Origin: BP-191 sp035940575
Lineage (GTDB): Bacteria > Actinomycetota > Actinomycetes > BP-191
Direction of reading: 5' to 3'
Assembly (NCBI GenBank): GCA_035940575.1
Contig: DASZER010000067.1
Coordinates: 1-64,000 of the forward strand
Length of the DNA: 64,000 nucleotides
The position numbers and the translations under genes are program-made. Positions 32,094-41,266 of this stretch are shown here, piece by piece (positions within the stretch are counted from its first letter, which is position 1; each line of letters starts with the position of its first letter). Under the pieces are notes generated by a model that saw nothing but the letters and a program-made list of their open reading frames with translations, was not told the DNA's origin and ran no database searches.

Positions 32094-33407
32094 CTACCCG
32101 TAGAGCGGCTCGTCGTTGCCGCCGTGGTGCGAGCACGACCCCTGGCGCCCGCCCGAGTGGCTGTACATCCCGTCGTCGCAGCGCATGACGTAGCCGTTCG
32201 TGCTCTCCCAGAACGACGGGATGCAGTCGAAGTAGGAGCAGAAGCTCGACGGCGGGCTGCTGATGTACGAGCCCCGCCCGCAGTGGTTGTAGCCCCACGG
32301 GTTCGCGGCGGCGCCGCACGTGGAGACCGCGGGCTTCGGAGCGGGCGGGCGCGTCGTCGCCCGGACGACGACCTGCGCCCGCGTCGGCCGCGCGGCGGGC
32401 CGCGCCGTGGTCGGGCGCGGGGCGGGCGGCGCGGTCGTCGGCCGCGGCGCGGGAGCCGTGGTCGGCGGGGGAGCGGCGACGGCCGGCTCGGCGGTGGGCT
32501 CGGGCGTGGGCTCGGCGCTCGGCGTCGTCACGACGGCCGGCGGCGCGGACTCCGCGGCGACCGTGCGGCTCGCCGCCTTCTCCGCCGGCGGCTCCGGCAG
32601 CACCGCGCCGAGCGCGCCGAGGGTGAGCGTCCCGACTATCACGCCCTGGGTGACCTTGCGTGCGAGCGAGTGGCCCGGCCGCCCGATGTACGCCACGCGC
32701 AGCGCGTGGAGCACGGGCCGCCCCGGCGCGTCCTCCGGCGTCACCACCGGCGGCGGGACGGGACGCGCGGCGGCGTGCGCGGCGCGCTCGGCCTCCAGCG
32801 CCGCGAGCAGCGGGGCGGTCTCGCCCTGGAACGCCGCGAGCGCCAGCGCGAGGGCGAAGTGGACGTACGGCGCCGCCGCCGGCTCGTAGAGCAGCCCGGA
32901 GACGTTCTGCCGGTTCGTCACGTGCAGCGCGGTGTACGGCGACGTCTCGTCGTGGGCGTAGCCGACGAGCTTGCCGAACGCCCACTCCCGCGTCTTGAGC
33001 CCGCCCTGGAACACCACGCGCTGCGTCGTCACGACCGCGACGCCGCTGTCCTTGACCTTGAGCACCTCGGGTCCGGGGACGTACGTGCCGCGCGAGCCAC
33101 CCATCGAGTAGCGGAGGTTCTTCGTGACGCGGTACGAGAACCCGGCGTAGCCGCGGACGTAGTGGCCCGGCGTGCGCGCGCACTCGACGAGGCGGATGCC
33201 GGAGAGCACCTGGACGAGGTGCTCGCCGCGCTTGAGCACGACGCCGGGCGGTGCCTCACCGGACGGTCCGGAGCGCACGCGGTCGGCGAAGCCGGCGAGG
33301 ACGGCGTCGTCGGAGGCCCAGGCCTCGTGGGCGCGGCGGTACGCGGCGTGGCGGCGCGCGTTCTCGCGCTCCGCCCAGCGGACGGCGTGGCGAGCGGGCT
33401 CGGTCAT
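32094..33407 (-). CDS. Membrane-anchored protein with Cys-rich C-terminal module
   Basis: A 437-residue protein. The first 220 residues are cytosolic and contain a bPH-like beta region (GEHLVQVLSGIRLVECARTP, VKDSGVAVVTTQRVVFQGG, WAFGKLVGYAHDE). One hydrophobic segment near residue 260 (VTQGVIVGTLTLGALGAVL) is followed by a Pro/Thr-rich stalk of about 100 residues. The last 60 residues form a module with four Cys (CGAAANPWGYNHCGRGSYI, then FCSYFDCIPSFWES and a GYVMRC...CSHHGG end), which recurs in actinobacterial proteins of unknown role. The module would face outside. A ligand-binding or cell-wall role is a guess. Confidence 0.65.
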   Translation of the reverse strand: MTEPARHAVRWAERENARRHAAYRRAHEAWASDDAVLAGFADRVRSGPSGEAPPGVVLKRGEHLVQVLSGIRLVECARTPGHYVRGYAGFSYRVTKNLRYSMGGSRGTYVPGPEVLKVKDSGVAVVTTQRVVFQGGLKTREWAFGKLVGYAHDETSPYTALHVTNRQNVSGLLYEPAAAPYVHFALALALAAFQGETAPLLAALEAERAAHAAARPVPPPVVTPEDAPGRPVLHALRVAYIGRPGHSLARKVTQGVIVGTLTLGALGAVLPEPPAEKAASRTVAAESAPPAVVTTPSAEPTPEPTAEPAVAAPPPTTAPAPRPTTAPPAPRPTTARPAARPTRAQVVVRATTRPPAPKPAVSTCGAAANPWGYNHCGRGSYISSPPSSFCSYFDCIPSFWESTNGYVMRCDDGMYSHSGGRQGSCSHHGGNDEPLYG

Positions 33408-33520
33408 GGTTCCCCCGTGGCGGCGTGGCTGGAGGCCCCATCGTCGCCCGGGGGCGCGGCGCCGGTCCGCCGAACGGCCGAACTTGTCCCGATGCGGTCC
33501 CGGCGCGGCCTTCGCGCCGC

Positions 33521-33560
33521 TAGCCTGCCGGCACCGACTCAGTGGGGGGTTGTCTCGTTG
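33521..33560 (+). promoter_or_regulatory. -10 element and G-run leader of the secreted propeller gene
   Basis: TAGCCT at 33521-33526, then 17 bases, then six G at 33544-33549, then 11 bases to the ATG. The layout matches the leader at 16999-17031. Confidence 0.5.
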
Positions 33561-36500
33561 ATGCGCCTTGCCAGGGCGGCGGCCGCGTGTGCCGTGGCCC
33601 TCTCCGTGGCCGCCGTCCCGGCGCTGCCCGCCTCCGCCGAGGAGCCCGTCGCGCCGGCCGCGCCGCCCACGATCGAGGTCGTCCCGACCCCGGAGGGCCC
33701 GCGCCTCGCGTGGGGTACCGCGCCCACCGGCGGCGGCACCGGCTACGCCGTCTACCGGCAGCGCACCGGCGACGCCGCGCCCGCGAAGGTCACGACCGTC
33801 CCGGCGAGCACCGAGTCGTACGTCGACGCCGACCTCGCGCGCGGCGAGCAGGCCGTCTACTCCGTCGCCACCGTCCAGGGCGACGTCGAGAGCACGCCGC
33901 GCACCGCGCCGTCGTTCACCCGGCTCGCCGCCGACCCGGCCGTCGGCACGACCGACGCGCACGTCGACGACACCGGCGCGGGCGTCGTCGTGAACGCCGG
34001 CCTCGCCCGCACCGGCGACCGCGTCCACTCCGACACGACCACCGTCACGCTGCCGCGCGTCGGCGGCCCCGGCACGTACGACGCCACCGGCCTCGCCGTG
34101 ACCCGCGCCGGCTCGCTCTGCACCGCCACGTCCGGCTCCATCGCCGTGGACGAGGTCCTCTACGACGCCGCCGGCGCGCTGCTGACGTACGCCGCGTCCT
34201 GGAACGTCGACTGCGCCGGCACGCCCACGCACGGCCTCGTGCGCTGGCACTCGGCGCGGCCGTACCAGGGCGTGCGCGGCACGGTGCCGGCGGGCGAGTG
34301 GCGCGTGCCGTCGGGCTCGTACGGCGACCGCACGCTGACGTTCGCCTCGGTCGGCGACGCGCCGGTGACGTTCGGCGCGGCGACGCTCTCCGGCGCCGAC
34401 GCGGCGTCGTTCGCGATCCAGGGCAACGCCTGCGAGGGCCAGTCGCTCGCCGGCGGCGCGACCTGCGACGTCGTCGTCCGCGCGACCGTCTCCGGCGCCA
34501 CGACCCGCACGGCGACCGTCGCGCTCGCCGACGACACCGCGCGCGGCACCCGCGGCGCGACGCTGTCCGCGATCCCGTCCTCGGTGCCCGGCGCGCCGGC
34601 GAACGTCGGCCTGTTCGGCCTGCGCATCGGCGTGGTGTCGACCGGCTGGCAGGCGCCGGCATCCGACGGCAACTCGCCGGTGACGGCGTACCGGGTCTAC
34701 CGCCGGGTCGGCGACGGCGAGCCCGAGGCGCTCGCGCAGGTGCCGGCGAGCTCCGTGGCGTACGACGACGCCCGCCCGCCCGGCTCGACGCAGCGCTACG
34801 GCGTCTCGGCCGTCAACGCGATGGGCGAGGGCCCGGTCGCGTGGCTGCCGCACGACGTGGACACCCCTGGCACCAGCGTGATCCACGGCGTCGGCGACGC
34901 CAGCCCGTACGGCATGGCGGAGACCGTGCCGTACGGCGTCGTCGCCAGCCCCTACGACGTCGGCGGCGCCGACGTGCGGCACGCCGCCGTGTCGCCCGAC
35001 GGCACGAAGATCGCGTACGCGAGGGCCGTTGCCGTGGCGGACGGCGACCACACGAGCTACGACCTGTACCTGCGCAACGCCGACGGCACCGGCACGCCGG
35101 TCAACCTCACCGGCGGCCGGATGGGCGGGCAGAGCGAGGAGTACTGGCCGGCGTTCAGCAACGACGGCAGGTGGATCGCGTTCACCCGCGAGTTCGACGA
35201 CACCATCTCGGTGTGGCACGTCTCGGTGAACGGCGGCGTGCCGGTCCACCGCGGCGACAACGTCGCCGACCCGACGTGGCTCCCAGACTCGCGCTCGCTC
35301 GTCGTCACCGACTACACGTCGGCGACCGCGCCGCTCGTGCGCATCGCGCCGAACAACGCGCGCACCGCCGTCCCGGGCACGACCGCCGGCGAGTACCCGG
35401 ACGTCTCGCCCGACGGGAGGTGGCTCGCGTTCGCGAAGTACAACGAGTGGTACGACGTCTACGCGATCGGCGTCCTGCCGGTCACAGGCGGCACGCCGAA
35501 GTGGATGCCGCTCGGCCCCGGTGCCCCCGACAGGCTCGCGCCGGCGTGGGACGGCACGGGACGGCGGCTCGCGTACACCCTCGTCAACAACGACCTCGAG
35601 CGGATCGCCGTCGGGCTCGCCGACTGGGACGGCTCGACGCTCTCCGCGGCGGGGCTCGTGGTCGAGCACCCGTCGTTCGAGCCCGCGTGGCGCTCGGTCG
35701 GCATGCGGTTCACGTCGGCGCCGTACGCCGTCGCGGGCTCTGTCACCGTCGGCATCGCGCTGTCGTCGCCGTTTCCGTCGGCGACCTGCACGCTCGACGC
35801 GCAGGCGGGCGTGCCGTGCACGACGTCGTTTTCGAGGTCGGGCCTGACCGCGGGGACGCACACGCTCGTCGTGCGCGCGACGTACGGCGCCTACTCGCGC
35901 GTGCTCTCGCACACGTTCACCGTCGACCGGGCCGGCCCCGTCATCACGATGCTCACGCCCACCGCGCTGTTCCACCTCGGGACGAGCGTCGGGTTCCGCT
36001 GGTCGGCCACGGACGCGACCGGCGTGGTGGCCTACGACGTGCGCTACCGCCGCGCGCCGTACAACGGCGGCTTCGGCGGGTACACCACGTCGAGCAACCG
36101 CCCGGGCCCGGGGTACTCGATCCCGACGACGCGCGGCTCGACGTACTGCCTGTCGGTACGCGCCCGCGACACGCTCGGGAACTACTCCGGATGGACCGCG
36201 GAGCGGTGCAGCACGATGCCGCTCGACGACAGGTCGCTGTCGGTGTCGTCCGGCTGGAGCCGGGGCTCCATGACCGGCTACTACGCCTCGACGTACACCG
36301 CGTCGAGCCGCCTCGGCGCGACGATGACGCTCGGCAACGTCTCCGCGAAGCGGCTCGCGGTCGTCGCGACCCGCTGCTACGGGTGCGGCTCCGTCGCGGT
36401 CTACATCGGGACGTCGTACGTCGGCACGGTCAACCTCTCGGCGAGCACGACGCAGCACTCCTACGTGGCCGTGCTGCCGGCGTTCGCGTCCGTCAGGACG

Positions 36501-36575
36501 GGCACCGTGACGCTGCGCGTCACGACGTCGGGACGCGCCGTGCAGGTCGACGGCCTCGGGGTGTCGAAGGCCTGA
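33561..36575 (+). CDS. Secreted fibronectin III/PD40 beta-propeller protein
   Basis: A 1004-residue exported protein. A signal peptide covers residues 1-28 (ACAVALSVAAVPALPASA). FN3-like domains occur at about 35-120 and 345-430 (PGAPANVGLFGLRIG... with TAYRVYRRVGDG). Residues 470-720 form a TolB/PD40-type propeller (VSPDGTKIAYAR, FSNDGRWIAFTREFD, VSPDGRWLAFAKYNEWYD). Ig-like domains follow, one ending in SATDATGVVAYDVRYRR. The last 75 residues form a beta domain with RCYGCG and PAFASVRTG, repeated in the decayed gene at 37615. No catalytic motif is seen; extracellular binding is inferred. Confidence 0.75.
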   Translation: MRLARAAAACAVALSVAAVPALPASAEEPVAPAAPPTIEVVPTPEGPRLAWGTAPTGGGTGYAVYRQRTGDAAPAKVTTVPASTESYVDADLARGEQAVYSVATVQGDVESTPRTAPSFTRLAADPAVGTTDAHVDDTGAGVVVNAGLARTGDRVHSDTTTVTLPRVGGPGTYDATGLAVTRAGSLCTATSGSIAVDEVLYDAAGALLTYAASWNVDCAGTPTHGLVRWHSARPYQGVRGTVPAGEWRVPSGSYGDRTLTFASVGDAPVTFGAATLSGADAASFAIQGNACEGQSLAGGATCDVVVRATVSGATTRTATVALADDTARGTRGATLSAIPSSVPGAPANVGLFGLRIGVVSTGWQAPASDGNSPVTAYRVYRRVGDGEPEALAQVPASSVAYDDARPPGSTQRYGVSAVNAMGEGPVAWLPHDVDTPGTSVIHGVGDASPYGMAETVPYGVVASPYDVGGADVRHAAVSPDGTKIAYARAVAVADGDHTSYDLYLRNADGTGTPVNLTGGRMGGQSEEYWPAFSNDGRWIAFTREFDDTISVWHVSVNGGVPVHRGDNVADPTWLPDSRSLVVTDYTSATAPLVRIAPNNARTAVPGTTAGEYPDVSPDGRWLAFAKYNEWYDVYAIGVLPVTGGTPKWMPLGPGAPDRLAPAWDGTGRRLAYTLVNNDLERIAVGLADWDGSTLSAAGLVVEHPSFEPAWRSVGMRFTSAPYAVAGSVTVGIALSSPFPSATCTLDAQAGVPCTTSFSRSGLTAGTHTLVVRATYGAYSRVLSHTFTVDRAGPVITMLTPTALFHLGTSVGFRWSATDATGVVAYDVRYRRAPYNGGFGGYTTSSNRPGPGYSIPTTRGSTYCLSVRARDTLGNYSGWTAERCSTMPLDDRSLSVSSGWSRGSMTGYYASTYTASSRLGATMTLGNVSAKRLAVVATRCYGCGSVAVYIGTSYVGTVNLSASTTQHSYVAVLPAFASVRTGTVTLRVTTSGRAVQVDGLGVSKA

Positions 36576-36577
36576 GC

Positions 36578-37543
36578 ATGCGCAGGACGGTCGCCGCCGT
36601 GCTCGCGGCGAGCGTCCTCGCCGCGGGGCTCGCGGGCGCGTCCTCGGCCGCTCCGGCCCGCCCGCCGCTGCGCTGCACGGGCACCGGACGCGTGCGGTCG
36701 TGCACGGTCTTCACGACGCTGAAGGTCCGCAGCAACGCCGTGCGCGTCGTGTTGCCCGCGTCGTACCGGCCTGGCCGGCGCTACCCCGTGGTCTACGTCC
36801 TGCACGGCGTGGGCGACGACGAGACGTCCTGGACCGACCCGAAGCGCGGCGACCTCGCGGCCCTGACCGCGACGTGCGAGGCCATCTTCGTGACGCCCGA
36901 CGGCGGGAGCGGGCGCGTCGCCGGCTGGTACTCCGACTGGCAGGACGGCTCCTACGACTGGGAGCGCTACCACGTCGAGGACCTGCGGCTCGGCGTCGAG
37001 GCGACGTTCGGCACGACGGGCAGGCGCGCGGTCGCGGGCCTGTCGATGGGCGGCTTCGGCGCGATGTCGTACGCCGCCCGCAACCCGTCGCTCTACCGCG
37101 CCGCCGCGTCGTACTCCGGCTTCCTCGACACGATGTTCGCCGCGCCGGCGACGGGCGCGTTCTACGACGCGAGCGGCCAGAACGACGTCTACTCGACCGG
37201 CGCGCCGAGCCGCGGCGTCTGGGGCGACCAGCAGGCGGACGCGGCGACGTGGCGCGCGCACAACCCGTGGGACCTCGTGCCGAGCCTGCGCCACACCGCG
37301 CTCTACGTCTCCGGCGGCACCGGCGTCGCGGCGCCGTCGGCGCCGGCCACCGCGCCCATGAACGCCGTCGAGGCGTACACGCGGACGCTCACCGACCGCT
37401 TCGTCGCGCGGCTCGACGAGGCCGGGATCCCCTACACCGACGGCCGCTACGACGGCGGCTCGCACGAGTGGCCGTACTGGCGCGCGGCGTTCACCGACAG
37501 CCTGCGCGTGCTGATGCCCGCCGTCGGCGCCCGTCCCTGCTGA
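36578..37543 (+). CDS. Secreted alpha/beta hydrolase (esterase D/antigen 85-like)
   Basis: A 321-residue exported esterase. The signal peptide is residues 1-26 (VLAASVLAAGLAGASSA). The hydrolase core shows YPVVYVLHGVGDDETSW (oxyanion region), the nucleophile elbow GLSMGGFGAM, and a C-terminal GGSHEWPYWR with the catalytic His. The acid is probably the Asp in the stretch before it. The pattern fits the esterase/antigen 85 superfamily (PF00756-like) of secreted acyl esterases and mycolyltransferases. It starts two bases after the propeller protein's stop, so the two are probably co-transcribed. Confidence 0.85.
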   Translation: MRRTVAAVLAASVLAAGLAGASSAAPARPPLRCTGTGRVRSCTVFTTLKVRSNAVRVVLPASYRPGRRYPVVYVLHGVGDDETSWTDPKRGDLAALTATCEAIFVTPDGGSGRVAGWYSDWQDGSYDWERYHVEDLRLGVEATFGTTGRRAVAGLSMGGFGAMSYAARNPSLYRAAASYSGFLDTMFAAPATGAFYDASGQNDVYSTGAPSRGVWGDQQADAATWRAHNPWDLVPSLRHTALYVSGGTGVAAPSAPATAPMNAVEAYTRTLTDRFVARLDEAGIPYTDGRYDGGSHEWPYWRAAFTDSLRVLMPAVGARPC

Positions 37544-37578
37544 CCTTTCGCGACCCCGCACGGCGGCGTCGTCGCGCG

Positions 37579-37614
37579 TAGCGTCGAGGCAACCGTCCGA
37601 TTGGGGGGGTCCTC
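37579..37614 (+). promoter_or_regulatory. -10 element and G-run leader before a decayed exported gene
   Basis: TAGCGT at 37579-37584, then 18 bases, then seven G at 37603-37609, then five bases to GTG 37615. The control region is intact although the gene is not. Confidence 0.45.
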
Positions 37615-37951
37615 GTGCTCCGTCGTCTGTCCGTCGTCGCCGCGACCGCGACCGTCGCGCCCGCCTAGGCCACCGACTCCGTCCCCGGCGCCCGGCGTCC
37701 AGGCGCGGCGCCTCGCGCTCGTCGGCACGCGCTGCCCGTCGTGCGGCGTGGTGGACCTGTTCATGGGCACCTCGCGCGTCGCCCGGATCGACATGGCGGG
37801 CACCCTGCTGAACAAGGCGCAGTGGGTGATCCCGGCGTTCGCGTCGGTGCGTTCGGGCTCGGTCAGCCTGCGGGTCGTGTCGACCGGCAAGACCGTCCAG
37901 ATCGACGGGATCGGCGTCAGCCGCGTGGCCTACGTCAGGCTGCCGTTCTGA
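37615..37951 (+). pseudogene. Remnant of a secreted protein with RCxxCG beta domain
   Basis: A GTG starts the signal-peptide-like LRRLSVVAATATVAPA and stops at TAG 37666-37668. In another frame, from about 37700, comes a domain ARRLALVGTRCPSCGVVDLF through PAFASVRSGSVSLRVVSTG and QIDGIGVSR, clearly homologous to the last 75 residues of the secreted propeller protein at 33561-36575. The middle of the gene is missing. It keeps the promoter-like leader, start codon and last domain, so it is an internally deleted, shifted remnant. The 3' end overlaps the convergent GH3 gene by 17 bp. Confidence 0.7.
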
Positions 37952-39296
37952 ACCAGCCGACCCCGGTCGTCGCGCAGAGGCCCGCGGCGTTGCAGGCCCG
38001 CAGCGCGAACTCGTACGTCGTCGCGGGCCGCAGCCTCCCCGCCTCGACCCGGTAGTACGCGCGGCTGCCCGCGGCGACCGACGTCGTGAAGCCGTTCGTG
38101 ACGTTCCACGTGCTCGCGCCCTTGGTGCGCACGTAGAACAGCGCGCGGTCCACCCCCGGCACGCGGTCGGTGACCACGGCGCTCATCGTGCCGGTGACGG
38201 GCATCGTCTGGGAGCCGCTCGTCGGGCGGATCGACGACGGGACCCCGGGCGCGTTGACGACGCGCTTCGCGGCGAGCACCCGCCGGACGCTCGCGATCGC
38301 GCTCGCGCGCGGGTACGTCCCCGCGTCGATCGCCGCCCGGATCCTCGACATCACGGGGAGCGGGTCGCTCGTCACGAGCGCCATGTCCGCGCCCGCGCGC
38401 AGCGCGCGCACGGCGGCGTCGGCGGGGGACAGGCCCATGTTCGTGATGGCCGCCATCGACAGCGAGTCGGTGAGGATCAGCCGCGCGCCGCCGAGGCGCC
38501 GGCGGAGGTAACGCATCGCGTTCGGCGACAGGCTCGCGGGGACGCCGCTCTCGGTGAGGCCCGGCACCTTGAGGTGGCCGACCATGACGCTCGGGACGCC
38601 GTTCGCCATGACCGTGTCGAACGGCACCATGTCGCGGCTCTGCATCGTCGACAGCGGCGGCGTCGTGGCGCCGCCCGCGTGCGTGTCGGTCGCCTGGCCG
38701 TGGCCCGGCCAGTGCTTCGCGCTCGTCAGCACGCGCGCGGAGCGCATGCCCCGCAACCACGCCGTCGTGAACGCGCCCACGGTGCTCGGGCTCGTCGCGA
38801 ACGCGCGGTCGCTGCGTTCCATGTAGTAGCCGTCGATCTTCAGGTCCGCGACCGGCGCGAGGTCGAGGTCGACGCCGAGCGCGCGCATCCTGCGGCCGTA
38901 GTCGTAGGCGATCGCCTGCACCTGGCTCGTCGTACGCGTCGCGCCCATCGTCTCCGCGCTCGGCAGCGCGTAGATGACGCTCTCGAGCCGCTGGACCTGC
39001 CCGCCCTCCTCGTCGGAGGCGACGAACGGCACCACCGGCCCGGCCGCGCGCACCGACGCGAGCTGCGCTCCGAGGTTCGACGGCGGCGTGCCGAGCAGCA
39101 CGATGCCGCCGATGCCGTTCGCGACCCAGGTCCTTGCCGTGGACAGGCTCGACATCGGCACGCCCGCCATCACGAGCTGGCCGGCGAGCTGCGTGCTCGT
39201 CCAGTTGTTCGGGTCGTTCGAGTACGCGGCGTGCGCCGGCGCCGGGATCGCGACGAGGACGAGGGCGGTGGCGGCTACGAACGCGCGTCCGGACAC
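37935..39296 (-). CDS. Secreted glycoside hydrolase family 3, NagZ-type beta-N-acetylhexosaminidase
   Basis: A 453-residue exported enzyme. The signal peptide is residues 1-23 (AFVAATALVLVAIPAPAHA). The barrel shows the family marks IGGIVLLGTPP, SDEEGGQVQRL, the KHWPGHGQATDTH loop with the acid/base Asp-His dyad, and LTDSLSMAAI with the nucleophile Asp. The C-terminal 90 residues form a fibronectin III-like domain (YRVEAGRLRPATTYEFALRACN). It would remove GlcNAc from cell-wall fragments outside the cell. The GTG start overlaps the PolDom gene's 3' end by 22 bp. Confidence 0.88.
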   Translation of the reverse strand: MSGRAFVAATALVLVAIPAPAHAAYSNDPNNWTSTQLAGQLVMAGVPMSSLSTARTWVANGIGGIVLLGTPPSNLGAQLASVRAAGPVVPFVASDEEGGQVQRLESVIYALPSAETMGATRTTSQVQAIAYDYGRRMRALGVDLDLAPVADLKIDGYYMERSDRAFATSPSTVGAFTTAWLRGMRSARVLTSAKHWPGHGQATDTHAGGATTPPLSTMQSRDMVPFDTVMANGVPSVMVGHLKVPGLTESGVPASLSPNAMRYLRRRLGGARLILTDSLSMAAITNMGLSPADAAVRALRAGADMALVTSDPLPVMSRIRAAIDAGTYPRASAIASVRRVLAAKRVVNAPGVPSSIRPTSGSQTMPVTGTMSAVVTDRVPGVDRALFYVRTKGASTWNVTNGFTTSVAAGSRAYYRVEAGRLRPATTYEFALRACNAAGLCATTGVGWFRTAA

Positions 39297-40165
39297 GCGG
39301 CTGACGATAGCGACAGCACCCCGGCGAACCTGTCACCTTCGGCGGCCACCGTGTCGAGCGCGCGTTGCGGGTCATACGTGAGCTCCTCGGCGTCGGCGCG
39401 TTCGACGGCATCCCACGGCACCGGCATCGAGACCGTAGGGACGCGCAGCGCGCGCAGGGAGTACGGCGCCACGGTCGACTTGCCCCTGTCGTTCTGGCTC
39501 CAGTCGACGAGCACCTTGCCGGGCCGCAGCGACCGCGTCATGCGGTCCACGACGCGTTCGGGCGTCTCGCGGGCGAGCGCGGCGGCGAGGCGCTTGGCGT
39601 AGCCCTTGGTGGCGTCGTACGTCGCGTCGCGCAGCGGGACGTAGACGTGGATGCCCTTGGCGCCGCTCGTCTTGGCGTAGGCCGCCAGGCCGTCGGCGTC
39701 GAGCCGCTCCCTCACTCGGAGCGCCACCTCGCACGCCTCGCGCAGGCCGGCGGGCGGGCCCGGGTCGAGGTCGAACACCATCACCAGCGGCCGTTCCTGC
39801 GCCTCCGCGAGCCCGAGGAACGGGTGGATCTCGACGGTCGACAGGTTGCCCGCCCAGACGAGGCTCGGGAGGTCGTCGAGGACCGGCGACTCGAACGTCT
39901 TGCCGCTGCGCTCGTACGCCATCCGCGCCGTGCGCACCCACGGCGGGTGCGGAGGCGTCCGCGTCTGGAAGAAGTGCGGCCCGCCGACCCCCTCGGGGAA
40001 GCGGTGCAGCGTCACGGGCCGTCCCGCGACGTGGGGGAGGAGCACGTGCGCGACGCGGACGTAGTAGTCGATGACCTCGGCCTTGGTCGTGCCCGTCGCC
40101 GGGTAGAGGACGCGGTCGAGGCTCGACACGGCGACGTCGCGGTCGAGCACCCGCAGCGTCGTCAC
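39275..40165 (-). CDS. LigD-type DNA polymerase/primase domain protein (PolDom)
   Basis: A 296-residue stand-alone archaeo-eukaryotic-primase-like polymerase of the NHEJ type. VFDLDPGPP holds the metal-binding Asp132 and Asp134; YAKTSGAKGIHVYVPL holds the Ser-His region that binds the nucleotide; the family N-terminal LYPATGTTKAEVIDYYVRVA is present, as is VLVDWSQNDRGKSTVAPYS. It fills gaps and adds ribonucleotides during double-strand break repair. It is translationally coupled (GTGA) to the ligase upstream, giving a split version of LigD. Confidence 0.9.
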   Translation of the reverse strand: MTTLRVLDRDVAVSSLDRVLYPATGTTKAEVIDYYVRVAHVLLPHVAGRPVTLHRFPEGVGGPHFFQTRTPPHPPWVRTARMAYERSGKTFESPVLDDLPSLVWAGNLSTVEIHPFLGLAEAQERPLVMVFDLDPGPPAGLREACEVALRVRERLDADGLAAYAKTSGAKGIHVYVPLRDATYDATKGYAKRLAAALARETPERVVDRMTRSLRPGKVLVDWSQNDRGKSTVAPYSLRALRVPTVSMPVPWDAVERADAEELTYDPQRALDTVAAEGDRFAGVLSLSSAACPDARS

Positions 40166-41130
40166 GCGAGCTGCTCCACCGTGCACGAGCGCGGGTCGCG
40201 GTCGGGGCGCCAGCGCACCAGGCGCGCGGGGTGGCGGAAGCGGATGCCGTCGAGCACGGTGTACGCGACCTCGGCGACGAGCTCGGGGCGCAGGGGCACC
40301 CAGTCCATCGACATGCCCGGGGCCCAGCGTCCGGACGAGCCCTTGAGGCGCCCCATGTGCCCGCCCTCCAGCGCGAACCCGTTCTCCCAGGGATGCCCGC
40401 GCAACGGCGTGACGTACCTCGCGAGGTCGTCGGGCGCGGGGCCGCTCGTCACGACGCCGACGTGGCGCAGCGCGTCGCCCTCCCACACGCCGAGCAGCAG
40501 GCTCGCCACCCTCGGCGCGTCGGGCGTCCCGCCGAGGCGCATCCCGGCGACGACGCAGTCGACGGTCCGGACCCGCTTCACCTTGACCATCGCGCGCCTG
40601 CCCTGCTGGTACGGCAGGTCGGCGCGCTTCGCGACGACGCCGTCGAGCGCGCCGCCGGGCGGCGCGTCGAGCCAGCGCCGCGCCTCGTCCGGGTCCGTCG
40701 TCGTGGGGGTGGCGCAGACGTTCGGTGGCGCGCCGGCGAGGAGGCGTTCGAGCCGGGCGCGGCGGTCGGCGAACGGCTCGCCGGTCACCACGTCGAACGC
40801 GACGTAGCTCGCCGGCGTCTCCGCGCTCAGCCGCGCGACGCGCGAGGCGGCCGGGTGCAGCCGCGCCATCAGCGCGCCGAAGTCCGCGCGGCCGTCGCGC
40901 CACGCGAGCAGCTCGCCGTCGAGGACGTACGCCCGCTCGGGCAGCGCGAGCAGCGACGCGACGACCTCGGGGAAGTAGCGGGCGAGCGGCTTGCCGTGCC
41001 GGCTGCGCAGGTCGACCGTGTCGCCGTCGCGCGTCGCGACGCAGCGGAACCCGTCCCACTTCGGCTCGTACGTCCAGCCCTCGCCGACCGGCAGGTCGTC
41101 CGCGGACTTCGCGAGCATCGGCACGATCAC
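40162..41130 (-). CDS. ligC: ATP-dependent DNA ligase, LigC-like
   Basis: A 322-residue ligase. The nucleotidyl-transfer motif YEPKWDGFR places the AMP-accepting Lys at residue 24. Other ligase motifs are VLDGELLAWRDG, SYVAFDVV, LDGVVAKRADLPYQQG and MVKVKRVRTVDCVV. The C-terminal OB-fold ends with WVPLRPELVAEVAYTVLDG and GIRFRHPARLVRWRPDRDP. It seals nicks with ATP. It is the first gene of a pair with the PolDom polymerase, as in mycobacterial ligC/polD arrangements. GTG start (IVPMLAK follows). No Ku gene is in the window. Confidence 0.92.
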   Translation of the reverse strand: MIVPMLAKSADDLPVGEGWTYEPKWDGFRCVATRDGDTVDLRSRHGKPLARYFPEVVASLLALPERAYVLDGELLAWRDGRADFGALMARLHPAASRVARLSAETPASYVAFDVVTGEPFADRRARLERLLAGAPPNVCATPTTTDPDEARRWLDAPPGGALDGVVAKRADLPYQQGRRAMVKVKRVRTVDCVVAGMRLGGTPDAPRVASLLLGVWEGDALRHVGVVTSGPAPDDLARYVTPLRGHPWENGFALEGGHMGRLKGSSGRWAPGMSMDWVPLRPELVAEVAYTVLDGIRFRHPARLVRWRPDRDPRSCTVEQLA

Positions 41131-41252
41131 GCCATACGACGTACCCGTGCCACCTCGCGCACAGTCGCCGCGTCAGCGAGGAACGGTTGAACCCGCGGTG
41201 CCGCGAACCCACTCATCAAGGACATGCCGGGCGCCAGGCCCGGTCCCAGATT

Positions 41253-41266
41253 GGGGGGTTACCACC
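41253..41266 (+). promoter_or_regulatory. G-run leader of a small secreted protein gene
   Basis: Six G at 41253-41258, eight bases before the ATG, with no classical Shine-Dalgarno site. I see no clear -10 box in front of it. Confidence 0.4.
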
